Notes: generated by a model from the letters alone, not told the origin. A stretch of DNA of 64,000 nt from an uncultured Pelagibacteraceae bacterium (GCA_902617025.1 CACMVB010000001.1:1-64000), one strand, 5' to 3'. Counted from the stretch's first letter, positions 1 through 8,899 are shown. A program made the numbers and translations.

Positions 1-666
1 GATAACGATGTAGGCGCAACCGAAAGTTCAATAGGTTTTCATACAGCGGTAGATGTTGCAACTCAAGCATTGGATAATTTACAATCTACAGCAGCTAGCC
101 ATAGAAGATCTATGATACTTGAGGTTATGGGTCGTGATGCAGGACATATCGCACTCAATGCGGGTATAGCAGGAGGGGCAGATATTATTTTAATTCCTGA
201 AATAAACTATTCAATAAATGGAATTATTAATAAACTTAATTCAATGAAAAAAAATGATATTCAACATTCATTAATTGTAGTCGCTGAGGCAGTTAAAAAA
301 GAGGATGGTTCGAGAGTGGTTCACAAATATATGGACGGTGAACAAAGACTCGGCGGTATTGGAGATTACATAGCTCAGGAATTAATGAAGAAAACAGATG
401 TTGAATGTAGAGTAACATCACTTGGTCACGTTCAAAGAGGAGCACCCCCAACAGCGAGTGACAGGATATTAGCTAGTGCTTTTGGAGTTTATGCTGTAGA
501 TTTATTAAACCAAAACAAATTTGATCGAATGGTTGCATGGAGAGACAGGAAAGTGGTTGATGTACCTATTGATGAAGGTATCAAAACATATAAAAATGTT
601 GAAAGAAAAGACTCTTTAGTAGAAACAGCCTTATCACTAGGAATTTATTTAGGAGACAATGTTTAA
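1..666 (+). CDS. pfkA: 6-phosphofructokinase, 3' part (start outside window)
   Basis: The reading frame is open from base 1, so the N-terminal part, including the nucleotide-binding GGD region, lies outside the window. The visible 221 residues carry the family's core signatures: DNDVGATESSIGF near the start, MGRDAGHIAL around residue 40 and LGHVQRGAPP followed by SDRILAS. The enzyme phosphorylates fructose 6-phosphate to the 1,6-bisphosphate in glycolysis. ATP versus pyrophosphate use cannot be decided because the deciding residues are missing. The stop codon overlaps the next ATG (TAATG), suggesting co-transcription. The usual QRGG is QRGA here. Confidence 0.9.
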   Translation, partial: DNDVGATESSIGFHTAVDVATQALDNLQSTAASHRRSMILEVMGRDAGHIALNAGIAGGADIILIPEINYSINGIINKLNSMKKNDIQHSLIVVAEAVKKEDGSRVVHKYMDGEQRLGGIGDYIAQELMKKTDVECRVTSLGHVQRGAPPTASDRILASAFGVYAVDLLNQNKFDRMVAWRDRKVVDVPIDEGIKTYKNVERKDSLVETALSLGIYLGDNV

Positions 667-1442
667 TGAAAGATAAAAAATTAAATTTAGTTGCTAATAG
701 ACTTGTAAAAGCTTTTCTAAAAAACAAAATTATAAATCCTATTCCAATTAAATACACAAAAAAACTTTCGAATGCTCAAAAATTTAGAAAATTATGTGAA
801 AGTAAAATAAAAAAACCTGTCATAGGATTTAAAGCAGGGGGGACGGGTATACCTGTTATAAAAAAACTTAAAGAAAAAGAACCTTTTTACGCATCGGTAT
901 ATAAGCATAACGTACTAAAAAATAATAAATCTGTAAAAACAAATAAATATACTTTAGGTATTGAACTTGAAGTTTGTTATCTGCTTAAAAAAAGTTTTTT
1001 TGATTTTAAAAAAAAAATATCAATTAACAATATGAAAAGATTTATAATTTATATTGCACCTTGTATTGAAGTGGTTGGTTATAGACAAAAGAAAAAAGGT
1101 ATAAAGAGTTTTGGAGATCTATGTTCTGATTTTGGTGCAAATATAAAATTTATCATGGGTCCAAGAAAGAAATTTAGAAATAATAATGTCAGAAATTTAA
1201 AAACTAATATTTCTAATTCAAAGATAAAACAATCCGTAAATGGGAACACTAATACAGTTTATATAAATCCAATGAATTCTTTATTGTTTGTTTTAAAAAA
1301 ACTTCAAAAAGATAAAGTAAAACATGGTAAAGATTTTTACGTTTTTACTGGCTCATCAGTAGGAGTTGTTCCAATTCTAAGTAAAGGCATCTACAAAGGA
1401 AAAATTGAAAAATTAGGAACTGTAAAAACTAAAATTAATTAG
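666..1442 (+). CDS. MhpD/fumarylacetoacetase-family hydratase-like protein
   Basis: This 258-residue protein resembles 2-keto-4-pentenoate hydratases and the FAH superfamily. It has GFKAGGTG (~54-61, the family's GYKIGLT-like segment), GIELEV (~98-103, the acidic metal-binding region), PCIEVVGYR (~132-140), DFGAN (~155) and a late TGSSVGVVPI motif (~229-238). Family members hydrate or cleave keto acids from aromatic or sugar-acid degradation, using Mg2+. It starts inside the pfkA stop codon, so the two are probably co-transcribed. The substrate is unknown. The sequence is diverged and Lys-rich, so activity is not certain. Confidence 0.65.
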   Translation: MKDKKLNLVANRLVKAFLKNKIINPIPIKYTKKLSNAQKFRKLCESKIKKPVIGFKAGGTGIPVIKKLKEKEPFYASVYKHNVLKNNKSVKTNKYTLGIELEVCYLLKKSFFDFKKKISINNMKRFIIYIAPCIEVVGYRQKKKGIKSFGDLCSDFGANIKFIMGPRKKFRNNNVRNLKTNISNSKIKQSVNGNTNTVYINPMNSLLFVLKKLQKDKVKHGKDFYVFTGSSVGVVPILSKGIYKGKIEKLGTVKTKIN

Positions 1443-1650
1443 ACAATAAATAGCCACCAACTATTAAAATAACAATCCCTGAGATAAATTTAATATTCTT
1501 TAGAAATGATTCTTTTTTCTCGCTTCGAAACTTTCTTTTAGAAAGAAAATAAATATTTGTTTCAGCTTTATTTCTGAACTTAGGTCTTAATGGCGATGGA
1601 ATTGATTTGTTTTCAATATTCTTGAATTTTTTTGGATTGATTTGCAACAT
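1435..1650 (-). CDS. small single-pass membrane protein, unknown function
   Basis: This 71-residue protein has a basic N-terminal two thirds and a single C-terminal membrane segment (~52-69, rich in Ile, Val and Gly) ending LLSN, as in a tail-anchored protein. An AGAGG ribosome-binding site lies just before the ATG, which supports a real gene. It converges with the hydratase gene, overlapping it by 8 bp, and is divergent from the iron transporter, whose Fur boxes lie 67-112 bp upstream of this start. It could therefore share iron control. I do not recognise a family. Confidence 0.5.
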   Translation of the reverse strand: MLQINPKKFKNIENKSIPSPLRPKFRNKAETNIYFLSKRKFRSEKKESFLKNIKFISGIVILIVGGYLLSN

Positions 1651-1716
1651 ACCTCTATTAACTCTATTTTGCTAAAGTTATCAACAGATTATACCATCTA
1701 AGAGTGCGTCAATTAT

Positions 1717-1735
1717 GCAAATGATAATCATTCTC
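1717..1735 (+). promoter_or_regulatory. Fur box 1 (distal)
   Basis: The 19-mer matches 16 of 19 positions of the classical Fur consensus GATAATGATAATCATTATC, including the whole central ATGATAATCATT. It lies in the divergent spacer between the small membrane protein gene and the iron-binding protein gene, consistent with iron-dependent repression. In alphaproteobacteria Fur or a related regulator may bind. Confidence 0.85.
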
Positions 1736-1743
1736 AATATATT

Positions 1744-1762
1744 GTAAATGATAATCATTATC
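1744..1762 (+). promoter_or_regulatory. Fur box 2 (proximal)
   Basis: This site matches 17 of 19 positions of the Fur consensus and sits 17 bp before the fbpA-like ATG. It is spaced 27 bp from the first box, measured start to start, so two Fur dimers could bind in tandem and occlude the promoter. Confidence 0.88.
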
Positions 1763-1779
1763 AATATACGAGGGAAATA

Positions 1780-2799
1780 ATGAAAAAAACAATAATATTC
1801 AGCTATCTATTTTTAGTTGCATTTGCAGGAAGTCTACTTGCAAACGAAGTAAATATATTTAGCGCAAGGCATTATGACTCTGATGTTCAACTTTATGAAA
1901 AGTTTACTGCTAAAACAGGAATAAAAGTAAACGTTGTATCAGGAAAGTCAGGTGCTTTAGAAAAAAGGATAATTGAAGAGGGAGCTGATAGCCAAGCTGA
2001 TCTTTACATTACAGCTGATGCTGGAAGATTAGGTGCTTTTGAAGTTAACCTTCAGGGGGGACTTACAAGTTCAGCGATAAAATCAGCTGTTCCTAGTAAT
2101 TTTAGAACATCAAAATGGACTGGTATAGCTAAGAGAGCAAGGATTGTATATTTTGCACCAGATAGAGTAAGTGGTGCAGAATTAGCTGGTTTAACTTATG
2201 AGAGTTTAGCTGATCCAAAGTGGAAAGGCAGACTAGTAATAAGATCTTCCAACAATATCTATAATCAATCACTTGTAGCTTCATTAATTAAAAATAATGG
2301 AAAAGGTAAAATTGCTGATTGGTCAAAAGGCATGGTTTCAAATATGGCTAGATCGCCTAAGGGTAATGACAGAGCACAAATACTTGCTGTTGCCGCAGGA
2401 GAAGCAGATATAGCGGTTGCTAATACTTATTACTTAGCGCTTATGCTTTCTGGAAAAAAAGGACCAGAACAGCAATTGGCTGCTAAAAAAGTAAAACCTT
2501 TCTTTCCTAATCAAGATGGAAGAGGAACACATATGAATATTAGTGGAGCAGGGCTTGTTAAAGGTGCACCGAATAAAGCTAATGCAATAAAATTAGCTGA
2601 GTTCTTATTAAGTGAGGAAGCTCAAAATCATATTGTAAATAATACTTTTGAGTATCCAATGATAAAAGGTGTGTCCCCACATCCACTTGTTGTAAATATG
2701 GGATTAGATTTTAAACAAGATCTAAAAACAAAAGTTGTTAATTACGGAAAAAGACAAGCAGATGCTTTAGAAGTAATGACAGCAGCAGGCTGGAAGTAG
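1780..2799 (+). CDS. fbpA: Fe(III) ABC transporter, periplasmic iron-binding protein
   Basis: This 339-residue protein has an N-terminal signal peptide (~1-21, cleavage near LLA-N) and belongs to the FbpA/FutA/AfuA ferric-iron-binding family. It shows the ARHYDSD segment (~29-35), containing a candidate His/Tyr ligand pair, and NTYYLA in the C-terminal lobe, which corresponds to the Tyr pair that ligates Fe(III) in the family. It captures ferric iron in the periplasm for the permease and ATPase encoded downstream. A GAGGG ribosome-binding site precedes the ATG, and two Fur boxes lie immediately upstream, which strongly supports iron as substrate. Confidence 0.93.
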   Translation: MKKTIIFSYLFLVAFAGSLLANEVNIFSARHYDSDVQLYEKFTAKTGIKVNVVSGKSGALEKRIIEEGADSQADLYITADAGRLGAFEVNLQGGLTSSAIKSAVPSNFRTSKWTGIAKRARIVYFAPDRVSGAELAGLTYESLADPKWKGRLVIRSSNNIYNQSLVASLIKNNGKGKIADWSKGMVSNMARSPKGNDRAQILAVAAGEADIAVANTYYLALMLSGKKGPEQQLAAKKVKPFFPNQDGRGTHMNISGAGLVKGAPNKANAIKLAEFLLSEEAQNHIVNNTFEYPMIKGVSPHPLVVNMGLDFKQDLKTKVVNYGKRQADALEVMTAAGWK

Positions 2800-2864
2800 T
2801 TGTTTAACATATGAGGTGAACAATAAAAAAAGAAATTAACTTTATATGATAACAAGGCTCATAA

Positions 2865-4481
2865 ATGACAAAGTATAATATATGGTTTTTTGGATCACTG
2901 ATTGTAGCTTCATTAGTAGCTATGCCGATAATTACAGTTTTTTTAAGTTTTTTTTATGAAACTAGTAATTATTTTTACATATTAAAAGAAACTTTTTTAT
3001 TTGATTATATTTTTAACTCTTTAACAATTTTGTTATTTGTTATCTTTTTTACTTTTATTCTTGGAATTCTTTCTGCATATTTTGTATCTTTTTATGATTT
3101 TCCGTTATCCAACTTCTTTAGTTGGGCGTTAATCTTATCATTTGCAGTTCCTGGTTATATCTATGCATTCTCAATAATTGCTTTTTTTGAAAATTACGGT
3201 ACAGCCTTCTCGTTATTAACATTTCTGTTTGGTGAGAATAATTATAATCCAATCATTCCTAAAATAGATGGATTAATTGGAGCTATTTTATCTATATCGT
3301 TCTCTTTGTTTCCTTACGTTTATGTATTAACAAGAGCATCATTTTATTATCAATCGAATAATTACATTGAAGTAGGAAAAAATCTGGGACTTTCGTCTAA
3401 TGAAACTTTTTTTAGGATAGTTTTGCCATCTGCAAGACCAGCAATCATCGCAGGGTTAGCTTTAGTATCAATGGAATGTTTATCAGATTTTGGAACTGTA
3501 TCATTTTTTAGTGTTAATACATTGACTACTGGTATTTATAATTCGTGGTTATCTTTTGATGATTTAAACTCCGCTAATCAGATATCTTTTATATTACTAA
3601 TCTTCATTCTTTTACTTTTTTCGATAGAAATTTATTCAAGAAAAGAAGCAAGATATCATCAGCCAGGCAGGGGATTTAAGCCAATAAGCAAAATTAAATT
3701 GACTGGAAAAAAATCAATAATTCCAGTTTTAATTTGTACATTTATTTTCCTATTAAGCTTTATTTTTCCGGTTTCTCAGATGATATATTGGACAGTGAAA
3801 TTTCCAAAATATATTCAAGATATAGATATTTTTAAAATAAACTTAAACACTTTAATGCTAGTAGGATTAGCTAGCGCGTTTATTGTAATTATTTCTTTAT
3901 TTATTAATTATGGAAGTAGAATTTCAAAAAGCAAAATTCTAAATTATCTTACAACTTTTTCAATTTCAGGTTATGCGATACCAGGGGTTATCTTAGCAGT
4001 TGCTTTTATTACTTTCTTTTCAAATTTAAGTGATTTTTTAACAATCAATTTTGATTTTAAAAGTTCAAAAGGTTTATTTATTGGATCTATTTTTGGATTA
4101 TTATTAGCTTATTTTATAAGATTTTTTTCATTATCTTTTAATGGAATAAAATCAAGTTATGAAAAAATTAATAATTCTATTGATGAAAGCGCCTATCTAC
4201 TTGGTTACTCTAAGATTAATACATTTTGGAAAATTCATATTCCTTATCTAAGCACAAATATAATTTTGATAGTTTTATTGATTTCTCTAGAGATAATTAA
4301 AGAATTACCCATGACAATGATTTTAAGACCTTTTAATTTCGAAACATTTGCTACTCAGGCTTATATATATGCATCCCAAGATTTACTTGAAGCGGCTGCA
4401 TTACCATCTCTTTTTTTAATATTTTGGTCTACAATTTTGATACTTCTATCATCTAGATATATACTTTCAAAAAAAAATTAA
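2865..4481 (+). CDS. fbpB: Fe(III) ABC transporter permease, two-domain
   Basis: This 538-residue polytopic inner-membrane protein has two fused permease halves, as in FbpB/ThiP. Each half carries a cytoplasmic EAA-type loop: EVGKNLGLSSNETFFRIVLP (~168-187) and a second copy in which ESAYLLGYSK is followed by FWKIHIP (~440-460). The loops contact the ATPase encoded next. It follows fbpA after a 65-bp spacer and precedes fbpC by 13 bp, so this is a normal three-gene operon. The length is typical of the family. Confidence 0.92.
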   Translation: MTKYNIWFFGSLIVASLVAMPIITVFLSFFYETSNYFYILKETFLFDYIFNSLTILLFVIFFTFILGILSAYFVSFYDFPLSNFFSWALILSFAVPGYIYAFSIIAFFENYGTAFSLLTFLFGENNYNPIIPKIDGLIGAILSISFSLFPYVYVLTRASFYYQSNNYIEVGKNLGLSSNETFFRIVLPSARPAIIAGLALVSMECLSDFGTVSFFSVNTLTTGIYNSWLSFDDLNSANQISFILLIFILLLFSIEIYSRKEARYHQPGRGFKPISKIKLTGKKSIIPVLICTFIFLLSFIFPVSQMIYWTVKFPKYIQDIDIFKINLNTLMLVGLASAFIVIISLFINYGSRISKSKILNYLTTFSISGYAIPGVILAVAFITFFSNLSDFLTINFDFKSSKGLFIGSIFGLLLAYFIRFFSLSFNGIKSSYEKINNSIDESAYLLGYSKINTFWKIHIPYLSTNIILIVLLISLEIIKELPMTMILRPFNFETFATQAYIYASQDLLEAAALPSLFLIFWSTILILLSSRYILSKKN

Positions 4482-4494
4482 TATAATCACCTTA

Positions 4495-5565
4495 ATGACC
4501 AATAATTTTTTTGAGATTCAAAATGGTTATTTTACTGCAAGTGACAAAAATAAAGTAAATAACGTTAATCTAATCATAGAAAAACAGGGAGAGATTGTTT
4601 CTTTGTTGGGTCCTTCTGGAATAGGCAAAACTACTATACTTAGAACAATTGCCGGTTTACAAAAACTTAGCGAAGGTAAAATTAAACTTAGAGATAAAAT
4701 TTTAGCCTCTGACAAAATTCATATCGAACCAGAAAAAAGGAATGTAGCTCTCTCTTTTCAAGATAATTCTCTTTTTCCTAATTATAAAGTAATTGACAAT
4801 ATAAACTTTGGAGAAAAAAGATCTAATGGCTTTGGCTCTAGTGTAGATGTAAAAGAAATAATTAGATTATTAAGAATTGAACCTATATTAGAAAAATACC
4901 CTCATCAAATAAGTGCCGGTGAGGCTCAACGAGTCTCATTAGCTAGATCGTTAATGTCTAAACCTGATCTGCTATTATTGGACGAACCGTTCTCAAATAT
5001 AGATCAAAGCTTAAAGGAGGAAATTCAAGTATCAGTAAAAAAACTTTTAAAAAGAATAAATTTAACAACCATAATTGTAACACATGACTCATATGAAGCT
5101 TTTTCGATGGCTGATAAATGTGGAATTATTCTAGATCAAGAATTAAAGCAGTACGATATCCCTTATAATGTGCATCATGAACCTAACTCAATTGATGTTG
5201 CTAATTTTTTAAATAAAGGAATTTTTATCGATGTTCAGGTTGTAGATAGTGAATGTGCAGTACATAGATTAAAACATGATGAACTTGGAGAAATTAGAGG
5301 CAAATTATCAAATAATTTTCCATCTGGATCAAAAGTTAAATTACTTTTACAGCCTGAGGATTTAATACACGATGATCAAAGTAAACTAAAATTAGAAGTA
5401 GTAGATAGAAAATTTAGAGGTACTAATTTTATTTATACTTTAAAGACTAAAAAAGGTGAGCATTTACCAGTATTTGTTCACTCTCACCATATCCATCAAC
5501 ACGAGAAGTCGGAACAATTTGGTGTTAAGTCTCCGATTTATATTGACCACTTAGTATGTTTTTAA
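4495..5565 (+). CDS. fbpC: Fe(III) ABC transporter ATP-binding protein
   Basis: This 356-residue ATPase powers the ferric importer. It has a Walker A motif GPSGIGKT (~39-46), a signature ISAGEAQR (~139-146, with A in place of the usual second G), Walker B LLLLDEPF (~159-166) and the switch His in VTHDS. The last ~110 residues form a TOBE-like regulatory domain, as in FbpC/PotA. It ends the operon and is followed by tRNA-Arg. Confidence 0.92.
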   Translation: MTNNFFEIQNGYFTASDKNKVNNVNLIIEKQGEIVSLLGPSGIGKTTILRTIAGLQKLSEGKIKLRDKILASDKIHIEPEKRNVALSFQDNSLFPNYKVIDNINFGEKRSNGFGSSVDVKEIIRLLRIEPILEKYPHQISAGEAQRVSLARSLMSKPDLLLLDEPFSNIDQSLKEEIQVSVKKLLKRINLTTIIVTHDSYEAFSMADKCGIILDQELKQYDIPYNVHHEPNSIDVANFLNKGIFIDVQVVDSECAVHRLKHDELGEIRGKLSNNFPSGSKVKLLLQPEDLIHDDQSKLKLEVVDRKFRGTNFIYTLKTKKGEHLPVFVHSHHIHQHEKSEQFGVKSPIYIDHLVCF

Positions 5566-5582
5566 GTAAATATAATAGTTCA

Positions 5583-5659
5583 GCGCCCTTAGCTCAGCTG
5601 GATAGAGCATCGGTTTTCTAAACCGAGGGTCGTAGGTTCGAATCCTTCAGGGCGCGCCA
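5583..5659 (+). tRNA. tRNA-Arg (TCT anticodon)
   Basis: A 77-nt cloverleaf with acceptor strands GCGCCCT and AGGGCGC, discriminator G and an encoded CCA. The anticodon stem TCGGT/ACCGA encloses the loop TTTCTAA, giving anticodon TCT (reads AGA). The T-arm contains GGTTCGAATCC. It lies between fbpC and galE with 9 bp to the next ATG. Confidence 0.95.
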
Positions 5660-5668
5660 ATCAATATT

Positions 5669-6640
5669 ATGATTAAAAACATTCTTATTACTGGAGGGGC
5701 TGGTTACATAGGCTCTCATGTTTCAGAAGTTTTAATTAAAAATAAAAAAAAAATTTTTATAACAGACAATTTGTCTACTGGTTACAGAAGACTTATTAAT
5801 AAAAAAGCTAAATTCTTTAAGGTAGACATTCTTAAAAGTAAAAAAATTAGGGAAATAATTATAAAAAACAAAATAGATTCTGTCATACATTTAGCTGCTA
5901 ATTTAATAATTGGAGAAGGTGAAAAATACCCAAAAAAATATTTCAAAAACAACGTTCTAGGAACTAAAAATTTATTAGAATCATGTAAAAATACAGGAGT
6001 AAAAAACTTAGTTTTTTCCTCAACGGCGGCTGTTTACAAAGACGGTCAATATAAAGTACATGAAAATTCTGTTATTAAGCCAAAAAGTGTTTACGGAAAA
6101 ACAAAAATTAAAGCTGAAAAAATTATTAAAAAATTTTGTAAGAGAAATAAAATTAATTACTGTATTCTCAGATATTTCAATATTGCGGGATCAAGCCCTT
6201 CTGGAAAAATTGGATTAATAAATAAAAGTGACCATTTATTCAAAAATTTTTCTAGAGAAATTATCAAAAAAAGACCCATTCTTAAAATTTACGGAGGTAA
6301 TTATGAAACAAAAGATGGATCTTGTATAAGAGACTTTATTCACGTTTCTGATATCGCGGAAATCCATTACAAAGTTTTGGAAAAGATAAATAATTTGAAT
6401 AATTCTAAAATTCTTAATTGCGGTTATAACAAAGGTATTTCAGTTCTTGAAGTTGCAAAAGTATTTAAAAAACAAACTTCTAAAAAGGTAGAAATTTTAG
6501 TTTCAAAAAGGAGAAAAGGTGATCTAGTGAAAATTATTGCTACGAATAATAAGCTGAAGAAGTTTATTAAATGGAAACCAAAATTTAATAACTTAAATAC
6601 AATAGTTAAAAGCTGCATCAGTTGGGAAAAAAGACAATAA
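5669..6640 (+). CDS. galE: UDP-glucose 4-epimerase-like (SDR family)
   Basis: This 323-residue extended short-chain dehydrogenase has an NAD-binding GGAGYIGSH motif (9-17), an acidic TDNLSTG segment (~32-38), SSTAAVY (~117-123) and the catalytic YGKTK (Tyr142, Lys146). It most likely interconverts UDP-glucose and UDP-galactose for envelope sugars. RDFIHVSDIA (~218-227) is typical of GalE. A related epimerase specificity, such as UDP-N-acetylglucosamine or UDP-arabinose, cannot be excluded. The stop codon overlaps the zapE ATG. Confidence 0.87.
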   Translation: MIKNILITGGAGYIGSHVSEVLIKNKKKIFITDNLSTGYRRLINKKAKFFKVDILKSKKIREIIIKNKIDSVIHLAANLIIGEGEKYPKKYFKNNVLGTKNLLESCKNTGVKNLVFSSTAAVYKDGQYKVHENSVIKPKSVYGKTKIKAEKIIKKFCKRNKINYCILRYFNIAGSSPSGKIGLINKSDHLFKNFSREIIKKRPILKIYGGNYETKDGSCIRDFIHVSDIAEIHYKVLEKINNLNNSKILNCGYNKGISVLEVAKVFKKQTSKKVEILVSKRRKGDLVKIIATNNKLKKFIKWKPKFNNLNTIVKSCISWEKRQ

Positions 6641-7680
6641 TGTCATCGAGTATACAAAACTCTTTTAGTGAATTTTGTAATAAAAATAAATTTGAGATTA
6701 ATAAAAAACAAACAGAAATATTAAACAGTCTAGAAAAATTTATTTTTCCAAGGTATAAATTATTTAATTTTTTTTCTAAAAAAGAAGACCCTAGTTGTTT
6801 CTATCTTTATGGAAATGTTGGAGTTGGTAAAACTATGATAGCTAATTTTGTATACGATCAAATAAATATTAAAAAAACTAAATTTCATTTTAATGAATTC
6901 ATGATAAATTTTCATGATTTTAGACATAAACAAAAAGATGATAATTCTATTTCTAAATTTGTAAAAAATCTCAAACAAAAATTCGATTTTTTATATTTAG
7001 ATGAATTTCAAGTGACAAATATTGTAGATGCTATGATTTTAGGAAAATTATTTGAAAATATTTTTTTTAATAATATAAAGATTCTAATTACTACAAATAC
7101 TAGATTAGTTGATTTATATAAAGATGGTTTGCAAAGGGAACAATTTATCCCTTTTATCAGTTTAATCGAAAAAAAATCAGTGCAAAAAGAATTATTCTTA
7201 GAAGATGATTACAGGCTTCAGAACCAAGACAATAGTCAGAGAATTTTTCACCCTTTGAATGAAAAAACCTTATTTAAAATTAATCAAAAATTTAGGATAT
7301 TTACAAAAAATTTAAATAAAGAAGAAAAATCAATTAATACAAAAGGAAGAGTTTTCAAAATTAATAATTATTATGGTGGTTTAGCTAGATTTAATTTTAA
7401 AGAATTATGTGATCAAAACTTAGGGGCTGAAGATTATCTTAATATATCCCTGATATGTGAACACATTTTTATAGAAGAGGTACCAATATTTAATGAGTAT
7501 AATTCTAATCAACAATTAAGATTTATTACATTAATAGATATTCTTTATGAAAAAAAAATAAGTCTTACACTTTCTATGGAGAGAGAACTAAGTAAAATTG
7601 GAACTTCTAAAAAACATTGTGAGATTTTTAAAAGAACCACGAGTAGACTTCACGAAATGACTAGGTCAAAATATTCTTAA
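6640..7680 (+). CDS. zapE: ZapE/AFG1-family AAA+ ATPase
   Basis: I place the start at the ATG inside the galE stop (TAATG) rather than at an upstream TTG, giving 346 residues. Walker A is GNVGVGKT (58-65) and Walker B is FLYLDEF (~118-124), followed by QVTNIVDAMIL, a hallmark of AFG1/ZapE. Bacterial ZapE is a division-associated ATPase affecting the Z-ring, and mitochondrial AFG1 works in protein quality control. The C-terminus is shorter and more diverged than in E. coli. The role here is inferred from the family. Confidence 0.85.
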   Translation: MSSSIQNSFSEFCNKNKFEINKKQTEILNSLEKFIFPRYKLFNFFSKKEDPSCFYLYGNVGVGKTMIANFVYDQINIKKTKFHFNEFMINFHDFRHKQKDDNSISKFVKNLKQKFDFLYLDEFQVTNIVDAMILGKLFENIFFNNIKILITTNTRLVDLYKDGLQREQFIPFISLIEKKSVQKELFLEDDYRLQNQDNSQRIFHPLNEKTLFKINQKFRIFTKNLNKEEKSINTKGRVFKINNYYGGLARFNFKELCDQNLGAEDYLNISLICEHIFIEEVPIFNEYNSNQQLRFITLIDILYEKKISLTLSMERELSKIGTSKKHCEIFKRTTSRLHEMTRSKYS

Positions 7681-7785
7681 TTTTGGTTGTAAATACACAC
7701 ATTTAGTAATACAAAAAAATTGTATATCTATATATTGACCATCATTAAATTGAAGAAATAAAAAAATAAAATTATATTAAACTCG

Positions 7786-7821
7786 TTTTGAATTCTAAAT
7801 TCAAAAATATTGTTAACAATA
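7786..7821 (+). promoter_or_regulatory. paired inverted repeats in the aapJ leader
   Basis: A perfect 9-bp inverted repeat, TTTTGAATT with AATTCAAAA and a 3-nt spacer (7786-7806), is followed by a perfect 12-bp palindrome ATTGTTAACAAT (7810-7821, counted from A7809 or A7810 depending on rounding). They sit 18-52 bp before the aapJ ATG and its AAAGGA ribosome-binding site. They could be an operator or a 5' leader hairpin. A possible -35 TTGACC lies at 7735-7740, but no convincing -10 was assigned. Function is inferred only. Confidence 0.45.
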
Positions 7822-7838
7822 AAAAAAGGATATCTTAA

Positions 7839-8885
7839 ATGATAAAATCTATTAAAACTTGGATTTTAGTTGGATTTACTTCTTTGCTATTGGTTGCTTG
7901 CGGCCAAGGTGGAAGTGGATCTGGTTCAAAAAAATCTAAAACTTTAGACAATACTAAGAAAGCTGGATTTGTGAAATGTGGAGTTTCACAAGGTCTACCT
8001 GGTTTTTCTAATGCTGATGCATCAGGAAACTGGTCTGGTATTGATGTGGATGTATGTAGAGCTGTTGCAGCTGCAGTGTTAGGTGATGCTGATAAAGTTA
8101 AATATACTCCATTAAGTGCCGCAGAGAGATTTACAGCTTTAACATCAGGTGAAATTGATGTTCTAGCACGTAACACAACTTGGACATTATCAAGAGATGC
8201 TGACATTGGTTTAACATTCGTTGGTGTTAATTTTTATGATGGACAAGGGTTCATGGTAAGAAAGAATTCTGGAATTAATTCTGTGAATGATTTCAAAGAT
8301 GGTATATCTGCTTGTACAAATACAGGAACAACTACTGAGCTTAATATGAGAGACTTCTTTAACTCTAAAAATATTAAGTATGAACCAATTGCTTTTGAAA
8401 AGGCAGACGAAGTAGTTCAAGCTTATGATGCAGGAAGATGTGATACTTATACAACTGATAAATCTGGATTAGCTGCTCAAAGAACAAAATTGAGCGCACC
8501 AGATGATCATAAAGTATTACCTGAAACAATTTCTAAAGAACCATTGGGACCTGTTGTAAGACAAGGTGACTCAGTGTGGGAAGATATTGTAAGATGGTCT
8601 CTTAACACAATGATCGAAGCTGAAGAGTATGGTGTTAATTCATCAAACGCTTCAAGCCTGAAAGACTCTGACAACCCAGCTATCAAAAGATTAGTTGGCG
8701 CGGAAGGAGAATTAGGTGCTGCATTCGGTTTAGATAACGACTGGAGCTTAAGAATTATCGAGCAAGTTGGTAATTATGGGGAAAGCTATAAAAAACATAT
8801 AGCTGATACTGGAATTCTACCAAATAGAGGTCCAAATGAATTATGGACTAAAGGTGGAATTCTTTACGTACCACCAGCAAGATAA
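7839..8885 (+). CDS. aapJ: general L-amino-acid ABC transporter substrate-binding lipoprotein
   Basis: This 348-residue periplasmic binding protein belongs to the AapJ/BztA family. The signal ends in a lipobox-like LVAC with Cys21, suggesting a lipoprotein, unlike many soluble AapJ proteins. It carries GVSQGLPGFS and GIDVDVCRAVAAAV, then TSGEIDVLARNTTWT and the C-terminal NRGPNELW. The family binds a broad range of L-amino acids such as glutamate, aspartate and glutamine. It heads the aapJQMP set, with a hairpin between it and aapQ. The leader carries strong inverted repeats. Confidence 0.94.
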   Translation: MIKSIKTWILVGFTSLLLVACGQGGSGSGSKKSKTLDNTKKAGFVKCGVSQGLPGFSNADASGNWSGIDVDVCRAVAAAVLGDADKVKYTPLSAAERFTALTSGEIDVLARNTTWTLSRDADIGLTFVGVNFYDGQGFMVRKNSGINSVNDFKDGISACTNTGTTTELNMRDFFNSKNIKYEPIAFEKADEVVQAYDAGRCDTYTTDKSGLAAQRTKLSAPDDHKVLPETISKEPLGPVVRQGDSVWEDIVRWSLNTMIEAEEYGVNSSNASSLKDSDNPAIKRLVGAEGELGAAFGLDNDWSLRIIEQVGNYGESYKKHIADTGILPNRGPNELWTKGGILYVPPAR

Positions 8886-8899
8886 TTGCTAATAAAATT

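Noticed and set aside
7835-8206. 123-codon minus-strand ORF inside aapJ
   Set aside because: It mirrors a strongly conserved binding-protein gene, has no family features or ribosome-binding site, and is explained as an antisense shadow.
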